DNA from: Sambucus nigra
Lineage: Eukaryota; Streptophyta; Magnoliopsida; Dipsacales; Adoxaceae
Length of the DNA stretch: 64,000 nucleotides
NCBI GenBank assembly: GCA_949130495.1
Contig: OX422211.1
Span: 442,998,219 to 443,062,218, forward strand
Reading direction: 5' to 3'
This document shows, piece by piece, positions 16,200 through 28,239 of the stretch. The notes below the pieces were generated by a model. It was given only the letters and a program-made list of their open reading frames with translations. It was not told the origin of the DNA and ran no database searches. How positions within the stretch are numbered: position 1 is the stretch's first letter; the number at the start of each line of letters is the position of its first letter. The position numbers and the translations under genes were made by a program.

Positions 16200-18103
16200 G
16201 TCAGTGTCCAAAACATTTGAAAAGCAGTTGTAAGTATTTAAATGCAATAATAGTAAAGCAGTAAAAAATATACATGTTCACTTAGTGTCGCATTCACATG
16301 AGATAATCCCCACCCCTCATCTATAGTGTGCGCCTAATGCCTATATTTTATCCGCCTAGTTATGCTACCCTACCTAACTAGTCTAACCATCCATAACCTA
16401 CTTTGATCCGCTAAACATCTAGCCCATACGCACCGCCTGTATGCCTCATACTATGTAGCTAATCCATATTAAGGCTTCCTAATAATATTGGTCTCATTGC
16501 ATAGGTAACGTAACCATAGACTAGCTGTACCTTGATATTCACACAATCATTTGATCCCATATACATATATCACTCTTTATGCATATATACATAGCATCCC
16601 CGAGCTAGACCTCTCGGATACATCCCTAGTATGCTATCGGGCACTATGTACATGACATACCACTCCGGGGCCACCGGCTTGGAGTCTCACCATCGATTCC
16701 AAATTGCAAACACAATAATGGAGGGGGTCATAAACTTACACCCATAGGTCGTAACCATACCACATCACACCCGACTGGACTCAAAACCTATACCCATCCT
16801 CACAGACGAATAGTGGCCATGCAATTGTACTATGACCCAGGGAAACAATCTAACACCCGTTGGTCAATGCCAGGGTGGACTATCCACTACGCTTAACTTC
16901 CAAAGATAGCATTTTAGAATAGGTATGTTTCATAAGTCAATATTGGTTACACTTTATATATATATATATATAAAGTCAGCTAACGTACGTAATATCTCTC
17001 GTAGAACTAGCTTACCAAATCCCAAAGTCTAACCCAACTACTCGATCTTATATAAGTATACCCTAACTTATAGTTTACTTTCTGATTATATACTTCTGGC
17101 CAATATGCTATTGTAACCAAGTACTATCTTAGCCGTCCCAAAATACTAACTCAATTTCTCGATTCCAGCCTATGAACATTCACTCACTTATTCATGTATT
17201 TTCCTTACACGAAATCCATCATCGGTTAGCCTACAATATTTCCCATCCCTCACATTGAATTCCTAGAATCCTAAAATCATCCCCACACCAAATATTCCAT
17301 GAACAATCCTCAAACAATCTGAAAAACAAACACAAGTCAATGGTGTCAAGAAAACAAAATCGAACCGATTCACTAGCTGGATCGAATCAATTTGGTTCGC
17401 AAATTAGTTCACTCCCCAGTGACCCGGTTCGATTTGCTGGGCTGCTAGAACGAACTTATGATAGGATTTTACCTTCAACCTTGACCCAAAGCGGTCCTAA
17501 ACTTCACCAAACCTCCACACATGAACCTTAATTCTTTCCCAAAAATAATCCAATAATTTTTTACTTAAAAACCATCCCGAAGCAACATCTAATTCACTGA
17601 ATAAAGAATTAAATCAAGAATTAATGCCATAGTAAACCATTTTTTCAAGATTTGGCGTATTCTTCTTAACTCATCCAAGAAATTATCTTTCTTTATAGAT
17701 TTATATCAGATTCATCATAGAAATACCATTAGATTCACCTCTCATTGTTCATATAATTTAAAACCCATTTTTTCTTATTTTCCCAACCCCAAAATCATGT
17801 TATTCTACACTAATGTTGAATGAACAAATGAAACTACACAAGATTATCGAAGCAAGTAAATACTTGCCTTAAAGATGATGGATTCTGAGATTTCTTTTTC
17901 TTTAAATTCCTCTTTTGGTTACGATCTTCAACTCTAATATGACAGTTCTCCTCCCCGGATCCTTTCTTCTACCTCTTTTCTCCCCTTCTAATCTCTTTTC
18001 CCACTTTCTCACAAAGCCTAGCCGTTTTGGATGGATATATAGTAGCCCTCCTCTATCCACCTTAGTTAAATATTAACCTTAAACTCCCTAATCCTGAACT
18101 AAG
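16200..18103 (-). repeat. LTR-like sequence G, part 1 (continues at 21544 to about 22170)
   Basis: There is no coding of note. On the minus strand a TATA-like TACTATATATCC near 18045 is followed by a leader resembling the U3-R of large plant Ty3/gypsy LTRs. The segment is organised like the F-family LTRs: AT-rich, with a cluster of related short motifs (GAACCGATTC, GATCGAATC, GGTTCG) at 17360-17455. It is interrupted at 18104 by solo LTR F and presumably resumes at 21544. Neither outer boundary was found. Confidence 0.4.
16952..16974. repeat. (TA)n microsatellite
   Basis: A short TA run flanked by TTTA and TAAA, palindromic overall. It holds no other signal. Confidence 0.85.
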
Positions 18104-21100
18104 TGTAACACCCTGTCTAATTAAATATCGGGTAGCTACTCCTTTAATGAATTAATACAGAATATCAAGTTGGTTCAGTCTTAGCATCACTGTCGAAAAC
18201 AATTAGTTAATTACTAGCCACCTAATATTTAAAAAGAGAGATGCCAAATTTTATTAATTAAGTTAACAAATAACCAAGTAATTAAATCCTCAACCATCAA
18301 TCGCATAAAGAATCTTATATGAATAACCAACAAAATGAAATAAACTGAGTCTGGAGTAAACACTACAATAATAATAATACCAGAGTGAATAAAGTCCCAA
18401 TACAAGAGTCTGAATAACTAAAACAATATCTGAAATAATGAAAGTCTGTAACTACAACCTCTAAATAAGAATGGGCAACATGCCTTATCTGATACAAATG
18501 ACTCTATAGGAATTAAGGATAAATATGGAGGCGTCTACGATCGAGATCATGTAGCTTCCACAACAGCTACAACACGTCCTCATAATGGAACTCCTATGCT
18601 TGGCGTCCCTGTGGCTGGGCACCCGGCACCTAAAAGGTTTTACAAAACAAAATAGATTTGGAAGCAAACGGGTCAGAGCCCGAGGTGAAAGTATTTAAAA
18701 CTACAGGTGTTTAAATTACAATATTAAACAACACATATATTAAACATGTTAGTCATGTGCCCTCACTTGAGATCCTCACTCCTCAACTATTGTGCATGCC
18801 TAACACATATTTGAAATTCCACCTAGTTACACCACTACCTGACTAGTCTATTCAACCCCCATCTAGACTGTTCTTACTTTAGGTGCCACCCATTTTATTT
18901 AAAGAGAGTATTTTCACAACTCACACATTCAATAATCAGAGTACTTATCTCAAGTATTAGTTAAGTCTACAATGTTCTTAACTTCATTAAATTCCTTAAT
19001 TATTCGAATCTATTAAGTAGCGGTGAATCAGTCACAAGTATATATATAAATCACTCTCAATACATATATACACATAAGGCACCCAAAGGAAAAGTTTCGG
19101 TGCACGTATACTCTGCTATCGAATCTCAGTACATCACATACATAAGGACTACTTATTCCGAATCACTCAGGAACCGTTTCAATAAACAAAATCACACATA
19201 TTGGAGGCGAACATAGTTCACATACCCATGGGTAACGCACATACCTATGCTCCCATGGTCATATGACTTATCAACTCACAAATAAGTCATTCACACTCCT
19301 ATGTCCTTAAGGTACCAGTCGAAATCTCCCCCGAAGGCACACAAAGATGAGACTGTCCTTTCCCAAAAATCGACCTCCTGTGATAGCAAGTATGGTAAGT
19401 ATGTCATACACATAATCATCCATATACTAAGTATTCACACAACTTAGGTAATCATCATTTTAGTATAGGTATATTCCAGCCCCATATTGTATGTCTCACG
19501 CATATAATATTATCATCACATTTATTCTACACAATAGATTTTAACGTGATAATTCTCGACGTACAGCTCCGAGTACATATCCTATCCCAAAAAGGTTACT
19601 AAGTCCCTCTCTAGTATCTAAGGTTATCTCAGTATTTAAAGTCTCCCCCTTTTAGTCTTTAACCTCAAATTATAATTGGAGCAACAGATATTCAAGTTCT
19701 CACAACATATAATCGTACCTCACTAGTCGAATATTCATAAGTCTACCACTTAACCTCAATTAAATCTAATAATTTTCTAGGCTTCAAATACCATCCTACT
19801 GGTCTTACCTAAGTACCAATGTGCTCAATCAATCATAACTAAAGAGTTATAAAGGTTGGAAGTTATTCAATTATTTAAAGGAAAATACTTCACTTTTTTC
19901 CAAAGAGGTCGATCGATCGAAGAAATGGGTCGATCGATCGACGGTCGATCGATCGACATGCTTGGATCGATCGATCGATCAATTAGTTATCTGCTATAAT
20001 TCCTTAAAAATTACGGGATTATACCATTTTTACACCTCCAAATCACATTACAACGTCCCAAACTCCCAAATGAGTATACTAATCATGAAACCATCATTTG
20101 TACACCAGTCTTAACGTTCAAAATTCATCAAAACATCACAGATTATCGATTTCTTGGATTAAAAGTCATTAATAATACTATAACCCTAGTTTTTCATCAT
20201 CCCTTAAAAAAACCTCAATTAAATTTCATAATTTCCTAACTCTTAGTTTATAATTCATTCACTTAATAATTCCAGAAGGTCCACTACATGCAAACCTACC
20301 CAAGTTCATGATTTAGTCTCTAATTTCACATTATCATAATTATTCATAATTTGTCTCCAAATATAATTATCATGTAGAATATATGACATAAATCTTTGCA
20401 AGATAAATCACTTTCCTGAATTAGAGATTCTGATCCTTTAAAGCAGACGGTATGGGAGTGATCCTTGCTTTCCGATCTACTCGGTGGTGGTGACGGTGGT
20501 GCAAAAGCCTCTAAGTGGTGGTTCTCTTTTGGGAACTTCCTTCTATTCCGCTCCAACTGTTATTTATGATTTTTGTTTGTGAAACCCTAAGGGTCTCAAG
20601 TGTTGGATGATAAAATCAGTCTAAAATTCGTGGGTTATTATTCCTCAAAAAGTCAAAATGACTAAAATATCCTCCCAGGTTACCGGTTAGGCCTAAAATG
20701 CACCGGGACCCAAACTAAACCCCCGGCTAGTGTTTTCTGACTATTTGGACCCTTCTGGACATGTTGGAACACTCAAAATGATCATATGGATAACATAAAA
20801 ATAAATTACTTTTAAATCCATTACATTGGGTCCTGACACGACTAACACGCGCGTCCCAACTTAATTACTGAAACTGTCATATTTTCAACTCACGACAATT
20901 TTAATAAATTTAGTAATCACATATTACCATAATCACTTAGTGATATTCAACATTATCATCATAATCATATAGTTAATCTCATCTTGCTAGTTATTTAAAT
21001 CCGAATTAATTTCCAATTCATTATCCCAAATTAATTTAATTAATCCCATAATTAAAAGCAATTTCATTTAATTAATCTCATAATTAAAAGCCATAAAAAT

Positions 21101-21543
21101 ATGAGGATTACACTAAGGTCAGTCCCCTTAGGTAAAATGACCCTATGCCCTCCTATGATTCACACTTAGTCTAAAAAGCCCCCAGGACACAATTGTAATC
21201 CGCGGGTGCCTATTATGAACTCTTACAATCCATTTCAAACCATCGGCGCACTCAAAACTACCATCCGATTTACCTAACATAAAATTTCATTTCATGCCCA
21301 ACACAACTCTACCCGCGTGTCCCGAATGAAATACCGATGAACCCGTCGCCTAAACTCACCTACGAAGTAATATAATTTAATATGTTGCCATTTTCTTATC
21401 ACACAAATAAATAAAAATATACATAAATATTAATCATTTTTATTTGCTAATTATTATTTATCTAAGCCAATTTATTTTCTAGTTAAATGAAAATTACGAG
21501 CGCACGTGTAATTTAAAATACTTTAATAATACGGGGTGTTACA
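18104..21543 (-). mobile_element. Solo LTR F, 3.4 kb, with target-site duplication
   Basis: It begins TGTAACACCCTGTCTAATTA and ends TAATACGGGGTGTTACA, so the ends are short inverted repeats of the type seen in plant Ty3/gypsy LTRs. Flanks are CTAAG (18099-18103) and TTAAG (21544-21548), a five-base duplication with one change. There is no coding, no primer site and no polypurine tract inside, so this is an LTR rather than a whole element. Read from the minus strand it starts TGTAACACCCCGTATTA, the more usual LTR start, hence the strand assigned. It shares sequence with 61731-64000, for example CCTGTGGCTGGGCACC and GGTCAGAGCCCGA. Confidence 0.75.
19908..19982. repeat. Cluster of TCGATCGATCGA palindromes in LTR F
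   Basis: Four copies of a 12- to 16-base self-complementary GATC-periodic motif lie within 75 bases, separated by unrelated spacers such as AGAAATGGG and CATGCTTG. The cluster lies about 1.8 kb from the 3' end of the LTR, the same place as the cluster in LTR F' at 63566-63658. Confidence 0.9.
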
Positions 21544-22179
21544 TTAAGAAGTAAGAGAAATCTACCATAACCAAACATTCAATCAAAGCTACTAATCATT
21601 ATACATAAGTAACATCATATGTTCCATGAAAACTAGAGAAATTATCAAACTCCAAAGGTCCTTACCAAAGCTTTGAAGAACTTTAGGAATGCTTATAAAA
21701 ATGTGAATAAACTTGTATGATCTTTTATATGCTCAATCCAACCTGCCTAAATCTTTCTAAAATTTTTGGCCATGACAAGACAGTACAAACAACCAAATAA
21801 GGAGTTATAGGTGGCTTAAAGTCTACTCTATCGAGAGTTTGAGTAAACTCTAACAGGTTATTAAGTACACTTTAATAGTTTGGAAAAACTCTTTAAAGTG
21901 AAGAGTTTGAGTCAATTCTAAGTGTGTACAATGATTAACACCCAACATTTATTTTCTAAATTTTAAATTCCATAATTTCTTGAAATTTACATGCTACTCT
22001 CTAATGGCTTGTTTTCAAAATTACCTATAATCAGAGGCCGTGCATTCCTTCATTAAACACAAAATCTTATTATGGCTTCTGCATTTATCAAAGTTACATT
22101 TCCAAGATTGTGTCAATATCCTTGAGTTTTATTACGCAAGAAACTAATTCCTAAACCCATTTACTATAGTCTAAAATTA

Positions 22180-22950
22180 GTTTAGGGAATTTATGCCTTG
22201 GCCAAGGGTTGAACAGTAATAAACAATAACAAATAATAAAAAGTAAGTAGAGAATGTAGATGAGAGACAAAGAAGGATACAAGATTTATGCAGTTCAATC
22301 CAAAAATGTGACCTACGTCCATAGGTGCAGTGATGGAAAAATTATTAGTTTATAAGAATAGATACAGATTTAGGGTTTTACATGGGAATGACGACTTCAG
22401 TCCCGTAACTCTATGGAATTTCATGCTATTTATAATTAGTTATATTTCCCTATTGAGGGACATGTGGAGTTCTTTAATATGAGTTAGTTACAGCCCAAGT
22501 GGAGTGGGCAAGAATGCATATTCACCGTGCTCAGGTGTCACCATCATGACTTGGGAGTCTTTCTTATGTGTATAGGCAGGTATTGGATTAACAAAGACTA
22601 TGCTAGTATGGTGGGACATTTACTTCCATAAGACAACCGATAAATTAGACAATAAACCACCAGGCCGAGTAGAGAGGTACCTGAGCCGAGAACAATTAAT
22701 AATAAGGCCAACCCTTTTTCCTGCCTTAAGGGAGGGTCTATGTCTTGACACAAAGGCACGGTGGGCCATTTACTTCCATAAAATAGCTGATAAATTAGCC
22801 AGCGAACCACCAGGCCGAGTAGAGAGGTACCTGAGCCGAGCACAATTAATAATAAGGCCGACCCCTTTTCCTGCCTTAAGGGATGGTCTATGTTTTACCA
22901 CAAAGGCTTCATGTGTCCCATTTTATTTAGGATGTAACAAAATCCCACAA
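22180..22950 (-). repeat. LTR-like start of element D (boundaries approximate)
   Basis: It aligns loosely to the LTR of element C through ATTTATGC, GTCCATAGGT and AGGGTTTTA. It includes a 150-bp tandem duplication and ends near a strong hairpin. No clean TG or CA terminus was identified. Confidence 0.4.
22611..22910 (+). repeat. 150-bp tandem duplication
   Basis: Unit 1 (22611-22760) and unit 2 (22761-22910) both start GTGGG(A/C)CATTTACTTCCATAA and include AGGCCGAGTAGAGAGGTACC. Because 150 is divisible by three, the duplication keeps a 121-codon frame open on the plus strand. I regard that frame as accidental. Confidence 0.92.
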
Positions 22951-22976
22951 AACTTCATTCATTAGTGGGATTTTGT
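22937..22976. other. 12-bp perfect inverted repeat (hairpin)
   Basis: ACAAAATCCCAC at 22937-22948 is exactly complementary to GTGGGATTTTGT at 22965-22976, with a 16-base loop. It lies directly after the tandem duplication. It could be a transcript end structure or the relic of a small insertion. Confidence 0.75.
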
Positions 22977-24003
22977 AATAGTTTCTCTAGATTGGCGAGT
23001 GTCTTGAGTGGTTGTTTCATGGAATGAATGAATGGTGTTAATTCTATTTGATGAAATAATATTATAATCATCTCACTTTCTGTTCAACCTAGGCTGAGAA
23101 AATGGTCTTGGATTATTTTAGTTTGTAGGGAAATGTGTCAAGTAAGTAGAAACATTGCCTATGTAATGATTACTTATATGCATGGGTGCAGGTTCTCTGC
23201 ATTATTGGTTTGCTTTTTGTCTCTAATGTCATTCAATGAAGTGACTCTTTCTCGCCAAATGCAACTTATTTAGAGGGGCATGTATCTTCATTTTATTTCA
23301 TTTTGTTTAAATTTTGCAAGTGCATCTAGAGAGACAAAGTGATCCCAACTTTATCATAAAGATTTGTTCCTTTATAGCTCGAGTTTTCCATCATCGTCTA
23401 TGTAGTGTTCCTCCTTGGTGTAATCCTTCACTTAAATTTTCGACTTCCTTTTTCAGAGTAACACGTATGCGTCCTTTGTCTTTCTTAGGGTTTTCTAGGA
23501 ATTTTCATACATCATTTCCATAAAATTATTATTGGGTTCATTTTTCTGAATATCTTGTTGGATTAGCCATTGAGTTGGTTGGCTTAGGAGCTAGATGTTT
23601 CAAAGGTTTCTTGCTGCTTTTTCTATTTTTCTTCACCCTGTTCATCCCTTATGAAGTTTTAGTTGTTACATTGATGAGTTTTTTTGCCTCATATTCAACG
23701 CCTATTTGAGATATTAACTGAGTTAGATCTCACTTTCCCAGGCATTACTATCAGGAACTAGGGTACCCTAAATACACCACTAACATAGCCTCATATAGTT
23801 CTTTTTCTCCTTTTCCAACTGAACCTCCCACTGCTTCTCCTAGTTTAGATGACTAAGGATTGGGTAGTTTAGTTCTGCCTCCATAGATAGTAGATTTAGA
23901 AAATAGGGAATCCATATCTGCAATAAATTTGATAAAGTTGATGATGTCAGCTCTAAAAATCTGGGACTTTCCCTTCCACCTCTTCTATAGATTAGCCCCT
24001 TGA

Positions 24004-26283
24004 TAATGGAGCAAATATTGAAGATCAAGACATTGTTGGCTCCTCTGACTCTTATGATCCTTCCACCACTGATGCAAGGTGGTATGCTATTGATATTTTA
24101 TAGGATGAGCTGGACTTACTAAAGGAAATATATACTATCCCTATTAGTATTCGGGTAAGAATTCCTACCCTTGAGGAGAGAGTATATGTCAATTCGAATG
24201 CTGATGAGATTTTCCTTACTCTATGGGCTATGAAAGTGGAGCTTAGGTTACCTCTTCACTAATGGTCCTTTCTTAGTGGTTATTATGTCACACTAACCCA
24301 GATTCCTCCCAATGCATATAGGACCATCCTTGGCTAATGATGTTTTGGAAGATTGTGACTGGGTTTGATCCTACGGGAAATATTTTTAGATATGTCCATG
24401 TGCTAAAGAATAACCCTAAAACCCCCAATTATTATTACTTTTCTCATAGGAAGTCCCATATGAGGATATTACATGTAATTCAGAGTAGTAACCATAGTTG
24501 GAAAGGTCAGTCCATGTTTATTAAAGGTGATTTGTAATTTAGGGGTCATGAGAAGGATAGGACTTATAGGATTCCTTAGGAATGGAACAAACCAAATAGA
24601 ATAGGTAAGCAGTTATGTATCTGTCATCTGTATCTGTTATTTTTTTATACTGAACCTTTTATTTCCTATTTTTAGTGAAAAAGGCCCCTCAATTGCCTGT
24701 TGTTGTGATTGATTTAATTAAATCATATTGTGTGAAGATATCCTTAAAATTCGAGGATTTATTTTTTGTAGAGAAGTTTATTTCGGTAGGGTATAACACC
24801 CTACCAAGTGAAGTTTCTCCCATGGAAGTTGCACGTCCTTTGGAAGAGTATATTTTGTATGAGACCAATTTAGGAGTAGCCAACCATTTTGAGGATGAGG
24901 GTGAGGTTAATCTTGATATAGGTATCAGTGTCTTTTATCATGGGCATATCATCTATTTTCTCTCAGCTCGCTAACATTTTCACTCATCTAGTTTATTTCC
25001 AGATACTTCCGAACACCCATCTATGCTAACATTAGGAATGGCTCCCTAGCATATTGACCTCAAGGCTATGGAGCTAGCCCATAAGAAGAAGATGGAAATG
25101 GAAAAGAATAGGTTTGATGTTAAGAAGAAGAAAGTTGAGGTGGAAAAGAAAAAGGCCGAAGATGAGTAAGTTTAGGTCGAGTAGGATAGTAGAAAAAAGA
25201 CTGAGGAAGAATCTACCAATCTAACTAAGTCAAAGGAGGAGGCCCCTATGTTTTCTCAAATGCTTGCGATAGGCAATAAGGGTTCTTCGGATACCTTAGT
25301 CAGTTAAAATGCTCCAAAAATGTTAAGGACCATTGAAGCCAAGACTATTTGTAAGTTGATGAAAGGACAAGGGTCTGCCCCTATTATGGGGAAGTAGAGG
25401 AGTTCAAATTCAATCCTGAACATAAGATTTCTTCTAATGAGCCGAGGGTATACCTTGAGTCCATATTCCATCATGCCAATAATCTTACTAATCTTTTGTG
25501 ATATCATGGATACAACAAGGACTTCGATTTCTTAAGGGGTTGTGATTCAGACTCATTTTGGATATTAATCAAGAATAAAATCTCTATGGTAAGCCTCTTA
25601 ACTTTCTTTCTAGTTTGTGCTATGAAATTGTTCCATAATTTATGTATTTGTTTCTATTGGTATATTGCTACTGCTTCCACCATTTTAAAAGAGAAAGACA
25701 TGGCCAACCACGTAGCTTATGAGGAGTTGGCTAAAGAGAACATGAAGTTGAAATCTAACCTAGAGAAGGTTGTTGAGGATGCTAAGGAGACTGTTGTGGA
25801 GTTTAGGAGCGTGACGACCAACTGTGTCCCTTACCTTAACTGAGGAGGAAAATGCAAAGCTACGAGACAAACTAAACATATACGATGCCAAGTTAAAGAG
25901 CCTAGAGGATACTCTAATTTTTGTGAACAAGACGTTAGAGGAGGCCACCCACGCTAACATCCAATTACCACATGATATCCAAAAGTCTCAAGAGGATATG
26001 GTTATTCCCGAAGAGACCAGCATGGCTAAGTAAAAGTCTTCCAATGATTAGAGTGTGGATTGTGTTGGTTTCTTCATGGATAGTTATGAAGAATTGAAGT
26101 AAAAGGTGATGACCCATTTCCCTGATATTGTCGATGAGAACCTAGCAGGTTGATGATGATAAGGACACTGCCTTAGCAAGTGAACAAGAGATGACCATTG
26201 ATTAACTTATAGGTGAAGACATTCCAGCTACTTCTGACCTGCCTGCTCCTTTTAGTAATAACAGTGATACCTCTGCTACTTGA
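24004..26283 (+). pseudogene. Decayed antisense gene of element D, Transposase_28-like with coiled coil
   Basis: The frame from about 24004 is acidic, then carries TLEERVYVNSNADEIF and, after LRLPLH, the motif TQIPPNAYRTILG. This is the order seen in the plant 'putative gypsy type transposon' (Transposase_28) family. After a frame change, 24337-24604 continues with NYYYFSHRKS, HSWKGQSMFIKGD and a tail resembling IPxEWN. A good intron follows (GTAAGC at 24605 to TTTTTAG at 24675), then 24676-24974 continues in frame. From 25080 to 26040 the coding is Lys/Glu-rich coiled coil, interrupted by a second probable intron near 25589-25690. The end is TGA at 26281-26283. Stops and frameshifts make it a pseudogene. 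It is antisense to the D integrase and converges on it. Confidence 0.55.
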
Positions 26284-26983
26284 TCCTTTTATAAAGCTCT
26301 TCGATACTTATTTTTTTGTCTTTGAATGTTATTTTTGAATATAACACAGAACCTTTTGTTTGGAACATGGAAGTTTATTTTTGTAATATCTTACTTCGTA
26401 AACGACACAATTATGTATCCACAATTTAGCTTTGTTATTTTCTTTATCTAAATGATGCTTTGCACACTAGCTAATTGATCGCCAATTCTATTATTTTTTA
26501 TCATAATAAGATCTTGAGTTTGTTTGGGTTCCACTGGATCTTGATAATTTACTAGGTAAATTATATGTTGACCCCAAGTTCTAAAGGTGTTTATCCTTGC
26601 TTTAGAATATGGTCGGATCTCAGTCGACTATAAATGAAGGAAGCTTTTAACTTTGGTAGAGGTACTTCTTGTTCGCAATTTGTCATATGATGAAATCATA
26701 CATAAATTTTAGTTTTTAGTTCATGACTTGTTTATTCAACGAAGTCATACATGTGTTTTGTTCATGACTTATTTTTTTAGTGAAGTCATATAGGATTTCT
26801 ATTCACAATCTCTTATATTGAGATTGTATATGAGTTTTTTTTTAGTGCTGAATATTGATATGTGTATGAACATATCTCATGCCTAAAAAATAAAAAATGA
26901 CAAGAATGAGGGAAAAATGAACTTTTATTCATGATAAACTGGAAATACATGATAAAGAGAAGGAAAGATTATTATCATTTACA
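26284..26983. other. Convergent spacer of element D
   Basis: Seven hundred bases without coding between the 3' ends of the antisense gene and the integrase. It includes repeated imperfect phrases such as GAAGTCATA and TTCATGACTT around 26690-26800. Confidence 0.6.
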
Positions 26984-28230
26984 TCACTGATAAAATTTCC
27001 TCAAATGTTTAACATTCCAGGGATCTTTGAACTGTTCACTTTTAAGGTCTTAATGCGATAGGTTCTTGGCCTTACGAAATGTGAAATATGATAAAGACCG
27101 TGCCAATTGGGTTCCAATTGTTCTCTTTCTGTATTATATTTTTCCATAACGCAATCACCATTTTTAAGCTACTCAACCTTACTCGGTGATTGTAGGACCG
27201 AGAAGTTATTTTTTGATAAGTAACAACTCTCAATAATGCATTTTCTCTAACTTTCTACACAAGGTCAAGATCTAGCCTTTTTCATTTGATCTCTCCTTGG
27301 GGAATTGAAATTGAGGACTCAGTGGCTGGGAAGGCCAATCTCAATAAGGACCATGACCTCTGTGCCGAAAGCTAGCATGTAGAGAGTATCGCTCATGGTA
27401 ATCTTAGGAGTGGTTTTATAAACCCATATGACACTCTGTAATTCATTGATCCAGTTTACCTTTACATCGTCCAGCCTTTTATTGATACCATCTAGCAAGT
27501 TTTTATTGATGACCTCAGTTTGTCCATTGCACTATAGATGCCCCAGGGTAGAGTGAAGCTTCTGAATCTTCGAGAGGATGCAATAGTCCTCGAATGCTTG
27601 GTTGTTAAAATTATTGTTGTGGTTAGTAATGAACTCATAGGGTGCTACATAATGAAAAATTATGCTCTTCAAGATGAGCTGGAAGACTTTGTCATATAGA
27701 ATTTCCACTAGAGGTCTGCTTCTACCCTTTGTTGAAGTAATCCATTGCAACTACCAAGTTTTTAAAACTTTCATTTGTTTTTAGTAACGGGCCGACCAGA
27801 TCAACCCCCCAAATTGCAAATGGCCAAGGGGATGTGTTTGGCATCAGGGGAACTCCCAACCTGTAGTGGATCTTGGAATACTTTTGGTATTTATCGCACT
27901 TTTTTGCATAGTTAGCGCAGTCTGCTTTCACGGTCGGCCAGTATTAGCCTTTTGTCACTATCCGTTTCACTAAAGATCTTCCAGCTGAGTGTACCCCACA
28001 TCACCCTTCACGTACCTTCTTAATCAGGTTAATGATTTTATCAGGTGAACGCATCGTAATACAGAGAAGATGTACCCCCTTCTGTAAAATACTCCTACTT
28101 TTAACATATAACTGGAAACATTATATCGTAGCTTTCTCATTCTTTTCGAGTTAAATGGCACTGTACCAGTCTTAATGTAAGCTCATATGGGCTCCATCTG
28201 TAAGGACACAAATTTCCAATTGAGTCCATA
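26984..28230 (-). pseudogene. Ty3/gypsy integrase remnant of element D
   Basis: Reading on the minus strand gives a linker ending in SPDKIINLIKKVREG, then the H2C2 zinc-binding region (CGVHSAGRSLVKRI, YWPTVKADCANYAKKCDKY), then the core beginning WPFAIWGVDLVGPLLK (first catalytic Asp). Next come FITNHNNNFNNQAFEDYC, where the second Asp position reads Asn or His, and the C-terminal part ending PWNVKHLRKFYQ, with stop at 26984-26986. Several TGA and TAA codons and frame shifts are present, and the second catalytic position looks lost. This is the 3' end of pol. RT and RNase H are absent upstream. Confidence 0.82.
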
Positions 28231-28239
28231 TATAGTTTT

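Larger units (their letters stand above)
22180..28230 (-). mobile_element. Degenerate Tat-like Ty3/gypsy element D
   Basis: Plus-strand order is LTR-like sequence (22180-22950), decayed antisense gene with at least one intron (24004-26283), convergent spacer (26284-26983), and minus-strand integrase (26984-28230). Everything upstream of the integrase zinc finger in pol (RT, protease, gag, 5' LTR) is missing. The break near 28230 is followed by an unrelated plus-oriented LTR-like sequence. The layout is the same as in A and B, but the antisense gene is of the Transposase_28 type. Confidence 0.6.

Noticed and set aside
22600..22965. 121-codon plus-strand protein with internal repeat
   Set aside because: It is an open frame created by a 150-bp duplication divisible by three within LTR sequence; no start context or homology.
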